Assembly: GCF_025847205.1 (NCBI RefSeq)
Contig: NZ_JAOYTH010000016.1
Location: 1 to 64,000 of the forward strand
DNA length: 64,000 nucleotides
Direction of reading: 5' to 3'
Source of the DNA: Pararhizobium sp. YC-54
Lineage (GTDB): Bacteria > Pseudomonadota > Alphaproteobacteria > Rhizobiales > Rhizobiaceae
The notes under the pieces are model-generated. The model made no database searches. It worked only from the letters and a program-made list of their open reading frames with translations, and was not told the DNA's origin. The stretch's first letter is position 1. The number at the start of each line of letters is the position of its first letter. The position numbers were made by a program, and so were the translations under genes. This document shows, piece after piece, positions 1 through 10,100 of this stretch.

Positions 1-41
1 GCCTAAATGCGATATTCGGCGTCAGCCGAATGCACAGATAA

Positions 42-121
<80 letters not shown>

Positions 122-205
122 CAATTATAAAGTAAAATTAGAACTTTGCCTCCCCACTAGGGAGTGCCCCCCTTCCTCAGAAGCTACCAAAATTTCGTGG
201 CGAAT

Positions 206-222
206 CGTCACGGGGTCGTCAC
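206..222 (+). repeat. Candidate integrase arm-type site, left end
   Basis: CGTCACGGGGTCGTCAC recurs at 32188-32204 with one mismatch and in the same orientation. Each copy contains two GTCAC units. The left copy is 88 bp inside attL and the right copy 126 bp inside attR, the kind of distance at which arm-binding sites of tyrosine integrases lie. The role is inferred. Confidence 0.5.
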
Positions 223-314
223 AAAAATCTCCGTATTTTTTGGTCGCATGCTAAGGACCATACAGTTGGAAAGCTGAGGCGCCGATTATAGCATATCGGA
301 TTGGGAGCCACGAG

Positions 315-596
315 TTAGGTGATCTTAATGCCTTGATGCGGATGCTGCGGCTTCCATCGAAGTCCCACTCCGTCCAGCACTCCCGTGTCGTTGTTCGCCG
401 CAATGAATTGAATATCGGCGATGACAAAGGCGTCGTAAAGTTTCTCTCTCACCTTCGGCGAAGCAGCCTCGTTCCCGTTCTCGAAGCGGGTCAGAGATCG
501 GATGCTAACGCCCGACTTCCCAGCTAGATCTGCCTGGCTCCAACCAAGCAGAATCCTAGCGGCTTTGCACAAGGTCGGGGTAAGAACGGAAGACAT
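315..596 (-). CDS. XRE-family transcriptional regulator
   Basis: This 93-residue protein carries one Cro/CI-type helix-turn-helix at about residues 8-60, including LLGWSQADLAGKSGVSIRSL followed by the typical FENG turn. The remainder is a short tail with no effector domain. Single-HTH proteins of this size usually repress their own promoter and neighbouring mobile-element genes. It is the first gene inside the left end of the island and is divergent from the metallophosphoesterase gene. The 176-bp gap between them holds a perfect inverted repeat (637-653) that is a plausible operator. A TTGACA-like box (629-634, minus strand) lies directly upstream. The target genes are not known. Confidence 0.85.
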   Translation of the reverse strand: MSSVLTPTLCKAARILLGWSQADLAGKSGVSIRSLTRFENGNEAASPKVREKLYDAFVIADIQFIAANNDTGVLDGVGLRWKPQHPHQGIKIT

Positions 597-636
597 AATT
601 ACGCGAGAAACCGGCTCGCAAGCGAAATGTCAAATA

Positions 637-653
637 TGGCGTCCTAGACGCCA
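637..653. promoter_or_regulatory. Inverted repeat, candidate XRE operator
   Basis: TGGCGTC-CTA-GACGCCA is a perfect 7-bp inverted repeat around a 3-bp centre. It lies between the divergent XRE regulator (start at 596) and metallophosphoesterase (start at 773) and touches a possible -35 box of the regulator. Binding is inferred from position and symmetry. Confidence 0.45.
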
Positions 654-772
654 AAACTGGCTTGCAGAATGCCTGCGTTGGCGTAATATCTGATAGTTGG
701 ATCCCAGCCGCCGAATCAACGTTTTTTCGCGCGACTTTTCGTCAAGTTTGTCAGTTAAAGGTCGGGTGCGGA

Positions 773-1609
773 ATGAAGGCCTGGATATTTTCTGATCTGC
801 ATGTTGAGTGCACGGGCACCGCCTCCCGTCTCGAGGTTCCCGATGCCGATCTTTGTATCTGCGCGGGCAATATTCTTGAACGCGGTCTTGAGCCAAGCGT
901 CGATTGGCTGGCGAAGAATGTCGCAAAACATATGCCCGTTTTACTCGTGCCGGGGAATCGTGACTACTATCATTCGTCCATCAAGGAAGGCTTTGAAAAA
1001 GGCGTTGAGCTGGCAAGAAGCTACGAGGGAATCTTTTTACTGGACGAAGGATTCGTCGTCCTTGGCGGCATTCGCTTTGTCGGCGCCACGCTATGGACGG
1101 ATTTTGCCTTGTTCGGTGATCCACGCCTCCCAATGCTAGAAGCTGCTGAGCACATCGACGACTATCGAAGGATTAAGATCTCCAATCTGCCGGCGAAGCG
1201 TTTCAGTCCGCGCCAAGCAATGCGTCTGCATCTCAATGCTCGGCTGATAATCGAAGACTTGCTTGCCGCGTCGTGTGATCTCCCCACCGTTGTAATCACA
1301 CATCACGCCCCGAGCTTGCTGTCGATGTCGCAGGATTGGATTGATAACCCGCTCGCGCCGAGCTTCGCCTCGAATCTTGACAGGACCATCCTTCGGTATC
1401 AACCGCAATTCTGGATTCATGGGCACCTTCATAATGCGGCCGACTACATGATCCGGAACACCAGGGTAATATGCAACCCGAGGGGATATCCCAGGTGCAG
1501 AACGGGCTTTAATCCGACCTTGGTTATAGATTTAGGCGTCGGTACGCCACAGCGATCACAGGAATTGGCGCGCGGGATCACAGGACTCGAGGGTGCGCCC
1601 GCCGGATAG
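773..1609 (+). CDS. Metallophosphoesterase (calcineurin-like)
   Basis: The 278-residue protein has the ordered metal-binding motifs of calcineurin-like phosphoesterases: SDLH at the N-terminus, AGN (where GD is commoner), PGNRDYY (a variant of GNHD/E), THHAPS and GHLH near the end. It should be a soluble two-metal phosphoesterase. The substrate (nucleotide, nucleic acid or phosphoprotein) cannot be read from the sequence. I start it at the ATG before KAWIFSDLH because this puts the first metal motif at the usual N-terminal position. An upstream in-frame extension looks non-coding. It is followed 60 bp later by the DUF6634/AAA pair in the same direction and may be co-transcribed with them. Confidence 0.85.
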   Translation: MKAWIFSDLHVECTGTASRLEVPDADLCICAGNILERGLEPSVDWLAKNVAKHMPVLLVPGNRDYYHSSIKEGFEKGVELARSYEGIFLLDEGFVVLGGIRFVGATLWTDFALFGDPRLPMLEAAEHIDDYRRIKISNLPAKRFSPRQAMRLHLNARLIIEDLLAASCDLPTVVITHHAPSLLSMSQDWIDNPLAPSFASNLDRTILRYQPQFWIHGHLHNAADYMIRNTRVICNPRGYPRCRTGFNPTLVIDLGVGTPQRSQELARGITGLEGAPAG

Positions 1610-1669
1610 CGTCGTAAGACTCACATGGACCGGAACGACGCAGGAAAATCCTTAAGGGAAGATCGATTT

Positions 1670-1978
1670 ATGCCCACCCGCATCACCGAGGAAATCGGTC
1701 GGTTGAGGAAACTGCTCACCGACCTCGAGCGGCTGGAGGCCGGCACCATCTCGCCGCCAGCGCTTATGGCCGTACCCTTCCTGGATCAATGGATTCACTC
1801 ACCGCGAGAAGTGCCTTGTCTGGAGGGCGTCGTCGAAGGGCACCCATCGCTGTTCGATGGGCACCAGATCCTCACCAGCGAAGTCTATGCGCACCTCTAC
1901 GCGGACGACGAACACTTCGTCCGCACGCTGAACCGCTGGTATCGTCTTGGTAGCCCCAGACGGAGGGCAAGGTGTTGA
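1670..1978 (+). CDS. DUF6634-like small protein
   Basis: This 102-residue protein resembles the small alphaproteobacterial DUF6634 family, seen as an N-terminal RLRKLLTDLERLEAG helix, a central FLDQW, then GHP..DG..ILTS and a C-terminal TLNRWYRLG. Its function is unknown. The ATG at 1670 gives the usual family length; an ATG at 1625 in the same frame is the alternative. Its stop codon overlaps the GTG start of the AAA protease (GTGTTGA), so the two are translationally coupled and probably work together, perhaps as an adaptor or substrate of the protease. That partnership is inference. Confidence 0.7.
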   Translation: MPTRITEEIGRLRKLLTDLERLEAGTISPPALMAVPFLDQWIHSPREVPCLEGVVEGHPSLFDGHQILTSEVYAHLYADDEHFVRTLNRWYRLGSPRRRARC

Positions 1979-3819
1979 AACATCGAATGACCCCGGCGGC
2001 TTTCAAACAGGTGAGGAAAAGGCCGGGTTCGATGCTCGCATACTTCCTCCTGCGTCGGGCACTGAAAGGGACGCGTCAGTTCCGCGGAGACGTCGGCGGG
2101 CTGGTGGTCGTCATTGTTGACAAGCGTTGGTTCCCTCGTTTCGAACGCGCCGCCGAGCTCCTGTTTTCCGGACAGGCACGCGCGTTTTTCAACGCGGAAA
2201 CATCCATGCACCGAGTGGTGTCGAAAGAGTACGGTTCGAAAACCAAACTCGACCTCGACGTTTTGTCGTACAATGCGCAGACCATCTTGCTCACCGATAA
2301 CATCGAGGCACTTCCGCCGAAGGTCCGGATCGCGGCTGAGGACACGGTTACCGTCGAGAAGCCCACCGTTCGGCTGTTGAACGCAGTCCGGAAGTTGGCG
2401 GGCAGACCTTGCCTCGATGATAGGACGGCAGAAGCCGTGGCCGGTGAAGACTGGGACATGATCGAGGCACTCCTCTGCCGGTATTCACTTACTGAGGTGG
2501 ACTTCGACAACCTTCACACGGCAAAGGATTCAGACGCCTCCGAAGGGCCGCGACTTAGTGAGCTGCCGGGTTTTGAGCCGGCTCGGGAGTGGGTGTCTAA
2601 ACTTGCGACGGACCTTTCGTCATGGAGAGACAAGTCTCTCGCGTGGTCGGCTTTGGATAGGGCCGCCCTTCTGGCCGGTCCACCTGGCGTTGGAAAGACC
2701 ATGTTCGCGAAGGCGCTTGCAGCGGAGCTCGGCGTCACACTGGTCGCGACGTCTGCCGGACGTTGGCAGTCCGTCGGGGACGGATACCTTGGGGACATGC
2801 TTCGCGCAATGCGTGGATCCTTTGACGAGGCACGGTCGAAATCACCCGCGTTGTTGTTTATCGACGAGCTCGACTCGATCGGAAACCGCGAGCACCGGAG
2901 CAGTCTTAACGCCTTTTACGAGACACAGGTCGTCAACTCTTTTCTCGAGCTCACCAGCACCGCTTCCGACTGGCCTGGAGTGATTTTGCTCGCGGCCACC
3001 AACCGGCCAGGGGATATAGAACCGGCAATCCTTAGGTCAGGACGCTTCGAACAGCACATCGAATTCGAGCTTCCTACGCCAGAAGAGCGAGCCGCCATCC
3101 TCTCTTACCACCTCGGGTCGATATCACCGGAAACGCTAGCGCCGCTGACCGAGCATCTCGACGGTCACACGCCCGCCGATCTCGAACGTTTGGCACGGGC
3201 AGCGAAGAGGGTCGCACGTGGGAACGGCCGGAGTGTTGAATTTGCCGACGTTGAAGCAAGCATGCCGGCATTGACCAAACTCGATGAAGCTTCCCTCCTG
3301 CGCATTGCGACGCATGAGTGCGGGCACGCGCTCGTTGCTCTGAAATCAGGGTTCGTCGACGGCGTAACTGTCAAACTCAAGGACATAACCGTCTTAGGCA
3401 GCCCTCAGAGCGCAGGCAGCGTTATCTGCGATTTCACGGAACATGTCTTACCGACGGAACAGCTCCTCCGCGCAAAGATCCGCATTGCTCTGGCGGGAAT
3501 GGCGGCTGAAGGCGTCGTTCAGCAGGACCGCTCCGTTGGAGGCGCGGGCATCGTTGGCTCGGACTTGGATGAGGCCACACGGATCGCGACGCGGATGGTG
3601 GCAAGCTACGGGATGGGGGACAGTCCCCTTTTCGAGATCGACTATCGTCGGGTGAATGAATCCTATCGGCCGCCTGCCTACCTCCGCAGTGCGATCGATC
3701 GCATTCTCCGGGAGGAGTGGGACGGCGCGAAGCATATTCTGAACGAACACACGGACAGGCTAAGGCATATGGCAGGGAAGCTCGTCTCTCAACGGAAGAT
3801 GAGAGTGTTGGCAACATAA
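1972..3819 (+). CDS. FtsH-like AAA+ ATPase with M41 zinc-protease domain, no membrane anchor
   Basis: The 615-residue protein has an uncharacterised N-terminal region (about 1-210), an AAA+ module with Walker A GPPGVGKT (about residue 236), Walker B LLFIDELD (about 293) and the AATNRP/SGRFE second region of homology. An M41-type peptidase domain follows, with HECGH (about 446) matching HExGH, and SDLDEAT (about 529) giving the third zinc ligand in FtsH style. Unlike housekeeping FtsH it shows no N-terminal transmembrane segments, so it should be cytosolic. It starts with GTG behind a GGAGGG ribosome site, overlapping the DUF6634 stop. An ATP-driven protease in a defence island may destroy a toxin, antitoxin or phage protein; this is inference. 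Confidence 0.85.
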   Translation: MLKHRMTPAAFKQVRKRPGSMLAYFLLRRALKGTRQFRGDVGGLVVVIVDKRWFPRFERAAELLFSGQARAFFNAETSMHRVVSKEYGSKTKLDLDVLSYNAQTILLTDNIEALPPKVRIAAEDTVTVEKPTVRLLNAVRKLAGRPCLDDRTAEAVAGEDWDMIEALLCRYSLTEVDFDNLHTAKDSDASEGPRLSELPGFEPAREWVSKLATDLSSWRDKSLAWSALDRAALLAGPPGVGKTMFAKALAAELGVTLVATSAGRWQSVGDGYLGDMLRAMRGSFDEARSKSPALLFIDELDSIGNREHRSSLNAFYETQVVNSFLELTSTASDWPGVILLAATNRPGDIEPAILRSGRFEQHIEFELPTPEERAAILSYHLGSISPETLAPLTEHLDGHTPADLERLARAAKRVARGNGRSVEFADVEASMPALTKLDEASLLRIATHECGHALVALKSGFVDGVTVKLKDITVLGSPQSAGSVICDFTEHVLPTEQLLRAKIRIALAGMAAEGVVQQDRSVGGAGIVGSDLDEATRIATRMVASYGMGDSPLFEIDYRRVNESYRPPAYLRSAIDRILREEWDGAKHILNEHTDRLRHMAGKLVSQRKMRVLAT

Positions 3820-4053
3820 ACGGTCGCGATGTTTGCTGTCGCGCACCCCCGGCGATCCCTTTTGCGACAGCGTCTGTCATTAAAGCCTCCTTCTGATGTT
3901 CTAGCCGCGAGTGTTTCGACCAGCCATCGATCGACGCCGGACGGTCGCGCGGTGCTCAGTAAAAGAGCGGGCGGATCGCGCATTGGATGAAACAACGACG
4001 ACGCCACGTCATTGTGAAACTCTTCAAGCAACCGACGGCGGGAGAAGGTGGAG

Positions 4054-4527
4054 ATGGACAAGATTAGCGAATTGGCCGAGCGATATCCGCACCTGACATT
4101 CGGGAACCTAAGATTCGGCATCGAGTGCGGAGACGGCTGGGCTGATATCATCCATGCCTTCCTCGCCACGGCAGAAGAGGTAACTGCCGCCGGCGGCGGG
4201 ACCCTTCATTTGCTTCAGATCAAAGAAAAAATGGGAGGTCTGAGGATTTACTACAGGATGGCGGATACCCCGCAGAAGAGTTGGATGGGGATAGACGAGG
4301 CATACTACTTGGCTGAGGCGAGGTCATTCCACGTCTGCGAGCATTGTGGACGCCTCGGTCTCTTGACTTACAACGGACTACTGTATGCCACGCGCTGCGC
4401 CGAGCACGCCGCTGAGCTCGAAGCCGAGCTGGTTTCTCCGGGGCCCTGTATGAAAATCGTAGTTGCAGGCGCTGTCGAACCCTACGATCCCGATGCCGAC
4501 CCCTTCATATCGACGCTATCGGATTGA
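4054..4527 (+). CDS. Hypothetical protein with LQIKEKMGGLRIYY motif and Cys/His knuckle
   Basis: I do not recognise a named function. The 157-residue protein has a LLQIKEKMGGLRIYY segment (about 50-64). Similar KEKFGGLRFYY motifs recur in phage- and island-borne hypothetical proteins. A later CEHCG...RCAEH pattern (about 91-113) could bind zinc. The ATG at 4054 is preceded by a purine-rich GGAGAAGGTGGAG ribosome site; a GTG two codons upstream is an alternative. It stands alone, 230 bp after the AAA protease and in the same direction. Confidence 0.65.
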   Translation: MDKISELAERYPHLTFGNLRFGIECGDGWADIIHAFLATAEEVTAAGGGTLHLLQIKEKMGGLRIYYRMADTPQKSWMGIDEAYYLAEARSFHVCEHCGRLGLLTYNGLLYATRCAEHAAELEAELVSPGPCMKIVVAGAVEPYDPDADPFISTLSD

Positions 4528-5239
4528 CGCCTGGTCTCGCTGCATTCCGACGAGCGCATCTATACATTCTGGAAGTAGTTTCGAAATGCGTTTGCCCGCG
4601 ACGCTGGTCTAAGGATCGATCATTTCCTTCTCAGCTCGGAGGCGGCGTCGAGGCTTTCGAAGGCGCAGGCGGAGAGGCACGCGCGCGGCTGGGAGCACAC
4701 AAGCGATCATGCGCCCGTTTCGATCGAACTGACCGATAAGCCTGCAAAACGAGCGACGACGAAATGAGCGAGACCCATTGGCAAGATGGGTTGTCAATCG
4801 GCACGCAATGTTCCACGCCGAGCCACAGCCATGGAGCGCCAGATGCCGCCTCCGGTTTTGATCGCGCGTCCTCAGACGCTGGGTAACCCCTTTTCAAAAT
4901 CCACGGGACTATCTTACGGGGAAATCAAGCCAGACCCAAAAGCGGCAAAGCTAATATGCTGTAAAGGTATAACGCGGATGGGTTTTGAAACTTGGCCGAT
5001 AACGTTTTATCCATCGATAGGGCCTGTCGTCGAGCCGCGGCACATTCTATTCGCCTATCCCGGCGAGGCATAGACATTCAGAACGGGAACTATTGTTTAA
5101 CGTTCACAATGTCCGGCTAGGGGCCGAAGGCAGACTGACGGTGTTTGGTGCCACGCACCAAAAAGCAGCCGTTGAGCTGTCCACTACTCCGGCAAGGTCA
5201 TAGAAAACACAATGAACGCTGACGACTTATCGATCTTGG
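4528..5239. other. Gap without a supported gene
   Basis: The 712 bases between two convergent genes contain only short ORFs on both strands with no recognisable motif and no convincing ribosome sites. I see no tRNA, IS end or strong terminator in it. Confidence 0.5.
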
Positions 5240-6883
5240 TCACTCCTCACTTTGGAAAACCGGATGGATTCGCTTGTCAATCTTTGTCCAAAGCTTCGCG
5301 GCACGGCCTGCCAGGAAAGCTCCGTAATCGTCCTCGTCGATGCCCATGCCGTGCCTGTCGATCAGGTGTGTTGCAAGGCTGCCACCAATCGAGTGGTTCG
5401 ATGCCTCGAATTTCGAAATATAGACCTTTGGTGGTTTGGCGTTGATCTGGCGCTTGTTGAGGTCGGCGCCGATCAGCGTAATGTTGACGACAGAGTTTTC
5501 GTTGCCGACGCCATTGGTACGCAGATGATCCTTTGGAAAGAAATGGTGGAAGTTCTTTGACGAGGCGATTTTGAGATAGCTGTTGTCCAGAAGGACGGTC
5601 CCATCGTTGTGGAAGTTCCGAGGCTGCTCGAAGGCGAGCAGGCATAGGATAGCCTTGCAGAGCGAGTTTCCCGTCGCGAAGTTGGTTCCGATCAGGCCCT
5701 CAGCACCGGTAATGTTGACGGGGATATCCCATGTACCCCCGCCGCCGGCGATGATGTCGTCGATGGCTCGTTTGTCGGCGGCTAGCTTAGATTCGACGGC
5801 GGACGAGTATCGGTAGCCAAGCGACGAACGCCAGAAGAACTTCCTCATCCGCAGATGATCGTTACCCGCGGGCTCGTAGCGCTTGATGAAGAACCAATAC
5901 GCGAATGGAACAATGAGTGAGTCATAAGGTAGCAGCGCGGAAACCGGAATGCGGTACGCGGTGCGGAAATGGTCCACCGCACTCTTGATCGCGTTGACCG
6001 CCTTCGGCCAGGTCTCGATCACCTTGACCTTATCCAGGCCGAGGATTGTCGACCGCTTGGCTTCGCCTGCCAGTACGAGGGCCAGCAACTGCATTACGGT
6101 GGAGGGCGAAACACCGTCGTACCCTACTTCCTCAAGGTCGGTTTGGACCTTGCTCCACTCGACCTGCATGTCGAATTTTCTATCTTCGTCATACGTCTTG
6201 GCGACCATGATCTCGAATAGGGTGAGCACTGAACCACCGGTGTTGATGCGGGTGAAAACTTCGATAGCGCTGTCGATGTCCTCGCGCGTCAGCGTTACGA
6301 GGCTGAAGTCGTATGTCGCAAAAGCCTGTTTGAACTTGTCCGCAGCGTCGAGATCGTCATCGGTGAGACTGAGTTCCGCGACGAGGCGCTTTTCCGCTTC
6401 GCGGTTCAGCGCAAGAACATCCTTTAGCGAAACACACTTGCCCGCGTTTTCGGGCAGCTCATGAACGACGATCTGCGCATCATCTGGCAGCGTCGGGTCG
6501 AGGTTAACGTAGATTTCGGCGAAATTGGTGATCTTCCTCGAGCCGCTGCGAGGTATTTTTGCTCCCCGATAGGCCGCGAACAGCGAGGTCATGCGCTGCT
6601 GTCCGTCGAGAACGTATTCGACCTGTCGGTCGTCCGGTGTAGGCGGAAGGGAAATGCTGCCCACTTCCTTAACGTCCGCCATACGCTGGTTAGTTTTCCA
6701 AAGGATGAAAGTGCCGATCGGATAACCTTTCACGATACTGTCGAGCAGCGCCGCAGTCTTCTCGATCGGCCACACGAATTCGCGCTGGAATTTCGGGATC
6801 TTTATGACGCCCTTTTCGATATCTGAAATGAGGTCCTGATATTTACGGCTGTCGGGCTTCGGCTGCGGGCGGGGTGTGGTCAT
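5240..6883 (-). CDS. DUF262 and HNH (GmrSD-like) nuclease
   Basis: The 547-residue protein joins the two halves of GmrSD-type enzymes. The N-terminal DUF262 (ParB/Srx-like fold) is seen in IPKFQREFVW and the signature LDGQQRMTSL (about residue 90), which binds NTP or DNA in the family. Near residue 445 a His-Me finger (HNH/DUF1524-like) site NFHHFFPKDHL is followed by NITLIGADLNKR. Family members include type IV restriction enzymes that cut modified phage DNA (GmrSD, BrxU). This copy seems complete but smaller than many. It is a monocistronic gene convergent with 4054-4527. Which DNA modification it recognises cannot be told. Confidence 0.85.
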   Translation of the reverse strand: MTTPRPQPKPDSRKYQDLISDIEKGVIKIPKFQREFVWPIEKTAALLDSIVKGYPIGTFILWKTNQRMADVKEVGSISLPPTPDDRQVEYVLDGQQRMTSLFAAYRGAKIPRSGSRKITNFAEIYVNLDPTLPDDAQIVVHELPENAGKCVSLKDVLALNREAEKRLVAELSLTDDDLDAADKFKQAFATYDFSLVTLTREDIDSAIEVFTRINTGGSVLTLFEIMVAKTYDEDRKFDMQVEWSKVQTDLEEVGYDGVSPSTVMQLLALVLAGEAKRSTILGLDKVKVIETWPKAVNAIKSAVDHFRTAYRIPVSALLPYDSLIVPFAYWFFIKRYEPAGNDHLRMRKFFWRSSLGYRYSSAVESKLAADKRAIDDIIAGGGGTWDIPVNITGAEGLIGTNFATGNSLCKAILCLLAFEQPRNFHNDGTVLLDNSYLKIASSKNFHHFFPKDHLRTNGVGNENSVVNITLIGADLNKRQINAKPPKVYISKFEASNHSIGGSLATHLIDRHGMGIDEDDYGAFLAGRAAKLWTKIDKRIHPVFQSEE

Positions 6884-7142
6884 TTATCGTCTGAACCTCA
6901 AAATATTGGAGAACTTTAACGGTGCCTACGCCAGCCGTCCATGCTCCCGATGCGAAATGGCTCGGGGCCAGCTTGTGGCAACTAGGCAGGTAATTCACCG
7001 CGGCGACGGTCGCCGCGAGCTTCACAAGTTAATGTAAGTCTGACGGGAATCCGGTTGAGGCGCTGGCAGTCCGCTATTCGCTCTCATTCCCCCAGTACCA
7101 ACGTCTCGGCTGACGTCCACCGATAGTCCTTGACTGCCTGAA

Positions 7143-10100
7143 CTATCCGACAGTCTCTACGACCGCCTTCCTGATCAAACTTCCCAAGAGAATTTCAATC
7201 TCGTCGCCAGCTTCGGCATCCATGACAGCTTTCGCCAGAGGAGCATTCTGATTGACGAGTCCTTTCTCAGGTGCACTCGGTTCCTTGATGATCGTGAATT
7301 GAAAGATTTCCTCGCCGCGATCGAGGTAGCGTAGCCGAACCTTGCTACCGAGCCGGATACTCTTCCTAGCTTGCGGGCGCACCACCTCTGTTTTTATTGA
7401 TCGTTCGGCAGGCTCGATTGGAAACGCCAGTTGTTCAGCTAAAACAGCGGAACGACCTGTCGAATGCGCAGGAACCGATATCTGCGCCAACTCGACCATT
7501 TTAACCGGAGCTTGAGGCAGTACGACCAGCTTTTCTTTCAACTCTTCGAGGCGAGCCGCGATCAAACCGCGCAATCTGTCGGCCTCGCGTCTGGGATTGT
7601 CGAACCAATCGGTCGACCAAACACGTTGAATATGCCACCCCAGATTTTCGAGAACCTCCTGACGATGCCTGTCTCTGTCTCGCGCTGACTTTGAGGAATG
7701 GTAGGTCGCACCGTCGCACTCGACCCCCATGAGGAAACCGTGCGGCCAATGCGGATGGCGTACTCCAAGATCGATTGAATATCCGCCAGCGCCGACCTGG
7801 GGAACTGCGACGCATCCCATGGCTTCGATCTGGGCTGCGACGAACTCCTCAAGCGGTGAATCGAAAGCCCCGTGGGTACCGACGCCAGCCTCCAGCGGGC
7901 CGCCCGCGCTATACTCGAGCCACCGTTTGAGCATCCACGCTCCGGCGTTCGAATCCTTCTCCGCGGTGATGTCCGATGCAGACATCGACGTAAAGGTGCG
8001 GATCTGCTCCTTCGCTCTCGTGAACAGGACATTCAGGCGTCTGCGACCGGAAGGCCCTGCTATCGGACCGAAATGCTGTGCGACCTTCCCTCCTTCCGAC
8101 GGTGGACCGTAGACGGTGGACACGAATATCACGTCACGCTCGTCGCCCTGCACGTTCTCAAGGTTCTTGACGAAGAATTCTTCGAGGCCGTCCCGCTCGG
8201 TCAGCCAACGATCTACGTAGTCAGTCGCTGACCGCTCCCGCGCGATTTCGTACTGGATGCGCTCGTTGATGTACTCGGCTTGCGCCTTGTTCACGGCGAC
8301 GACTCCGAGGGACCGGCCGGCGTCGCGTCTCATGAAATCGAGAGCCGCTTCTACAACGGCGTGCGCTTCGGTCGTGTTCACGCCGGCTTTGTAGATGCCG
8401 CTCGTTTGCACCAGCGAGACGCCCATCTTGGGATTGTCCTCATTGGCTGAAGGAAAGACGGTGAGACGATCGTCGTAGATGATGTTGTTGGAGAAATTTA
8501 TGAGGCCAGAATGCTTGGAACGATAGTGCCAGGTGAGCATCCGGCGGGGGCGGAACGCGGCGTTGGCCATCTCCAGCACGGACTCCTCTGTCACGGCATC
8601 GGTCTCCTCATCGTCGGCCGTGTCAGAAATGCTCTTATGGAAGAAGTTCGACGGCGGAAGCTGTTGGGTATCGCCCACGATCATCGCTTGTCGGCTTCTG
8701 AACAAGGCCCCGATTGCGTCTTCTGGCGGCATCTGGGATGCCTCGTCGATAATGCACACGTCGAACTCAAGCGTGTTCTTCTGAATGTACTGCGCGACGG
8801 CTAGAGGCGACATCATCCAGCACGGCTTTAAGGCAAGCAGTGCGCGGCTCGCACGCCTCGTGATGTCACGAACGGGCACCCGCACCCTCTTCTGCCCGGC
8901 AAGCAGCTCAAGGAGCCCCATTTCCGTCAACTCGCCCACTCGCCCACGTGAAATTCCGGCAGGAGGGCGTTGCCCCTTCAGCAACTGGCACCGGAGCTCC
9001 TTGCGCGACATAGATGTTATCTCATCGTCGAGCTTCTTCAGTTGCAGCCGCAACGCTTCGAGGTTCCTTCCTGAATAATTGACCAGTTCGGAACCATACT
9101 TCTTGTAAACTCGGCCGGCGGAGGCCCGACGAAGTAGTGCTTCTGCATGGCCGGCGACATCCGCGCGGTTGAGCTGCGACGACAACAGATCGACAGTCTC
9201 AATCATTCCAAGTCGGTCGATTTCGGATCTCGCCTTGGCCACTCCGATCCAGTGCTCAAGCGCATCGGCGTCGCTACCCGCCTCTGCAAGAAACTGGGAA
9301 GCTTGATCGAACGAAAAGCCGTCAACCTTCGCGGACAGGTCGGACAGGGATTCGTCGGAGGCCTTTCCTACCAGTTCCTTGGCTCTCTCCGCATCTTCGT
9401 AACACGTGTTGGCCAGCGCCAAGAGCTCCTGCAACCTGCCCTGCTCGGTGACGGCTGCGAAGAAATCGCCGAACTGGTAACCCTGATAGATCTCGGAAAC
9501 CTCGATCAAGTATTCAAAATCTGATGGATCGGACTTCCACCCAGCGAAAAAGTCTCCAAGCACCTCCGAAACAGGACTTGCCTGGAGTTCGGACACCGCG
9601 TTCTGAAGATACCCAAGTTCTTCGAGCAATTTGCCCAACGAAGCAGGCGAAACATTTGCCGGTCGGTGGAATACTCTGCAGAGCTGCGTCAGTTCGCTGT
9701 CGATAGATCTCATGTTTGAGACGTCGGCTTTCAGTTTCTCGCGAGTGGTCTCGACATTGCTGAGCTTGGTGTCAGGAGGCAGGTGGCTAAGATCCGGCAT
9801 TGCCTGCAGGACCGGAAACTGGGCAGACAGCAGGAAATCGCGAAGGTCGCGATTGGCAAAACCTGCGAACTCGCTTTCGACCCGTTCGTAAAAATCCACC
9901 AATTGCTCAAAGCTGTCGAAACTCGTGTGGATACCGTCAAAACGGGCACCGAATACCCCACTCCGCACGGAACGTTCTTCGAACCTGGCCTCTTCCTCGA
10001 GCTGGCTCCGGGCGCGATCGAGAACCTCTACAGCTTCCGCTTTGTTGAACTTTCCTGATTTTGAAATCGAGGAATAAAACCGTTTCGCTTCCTTGAAACT

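Noticed and set aside
1972..3819. Housekeeping FtsH
   Set aside because: No N-terminal membrane helices, an unrelated N-terminal region, and it lies inside a mobile island coupled to DUF6634.
4786..5073. 95-codon plus-strand ORF in the gap after 4527
   Set aside because: No recognisable domain, no credible ribosome site and non-coding-like composition.
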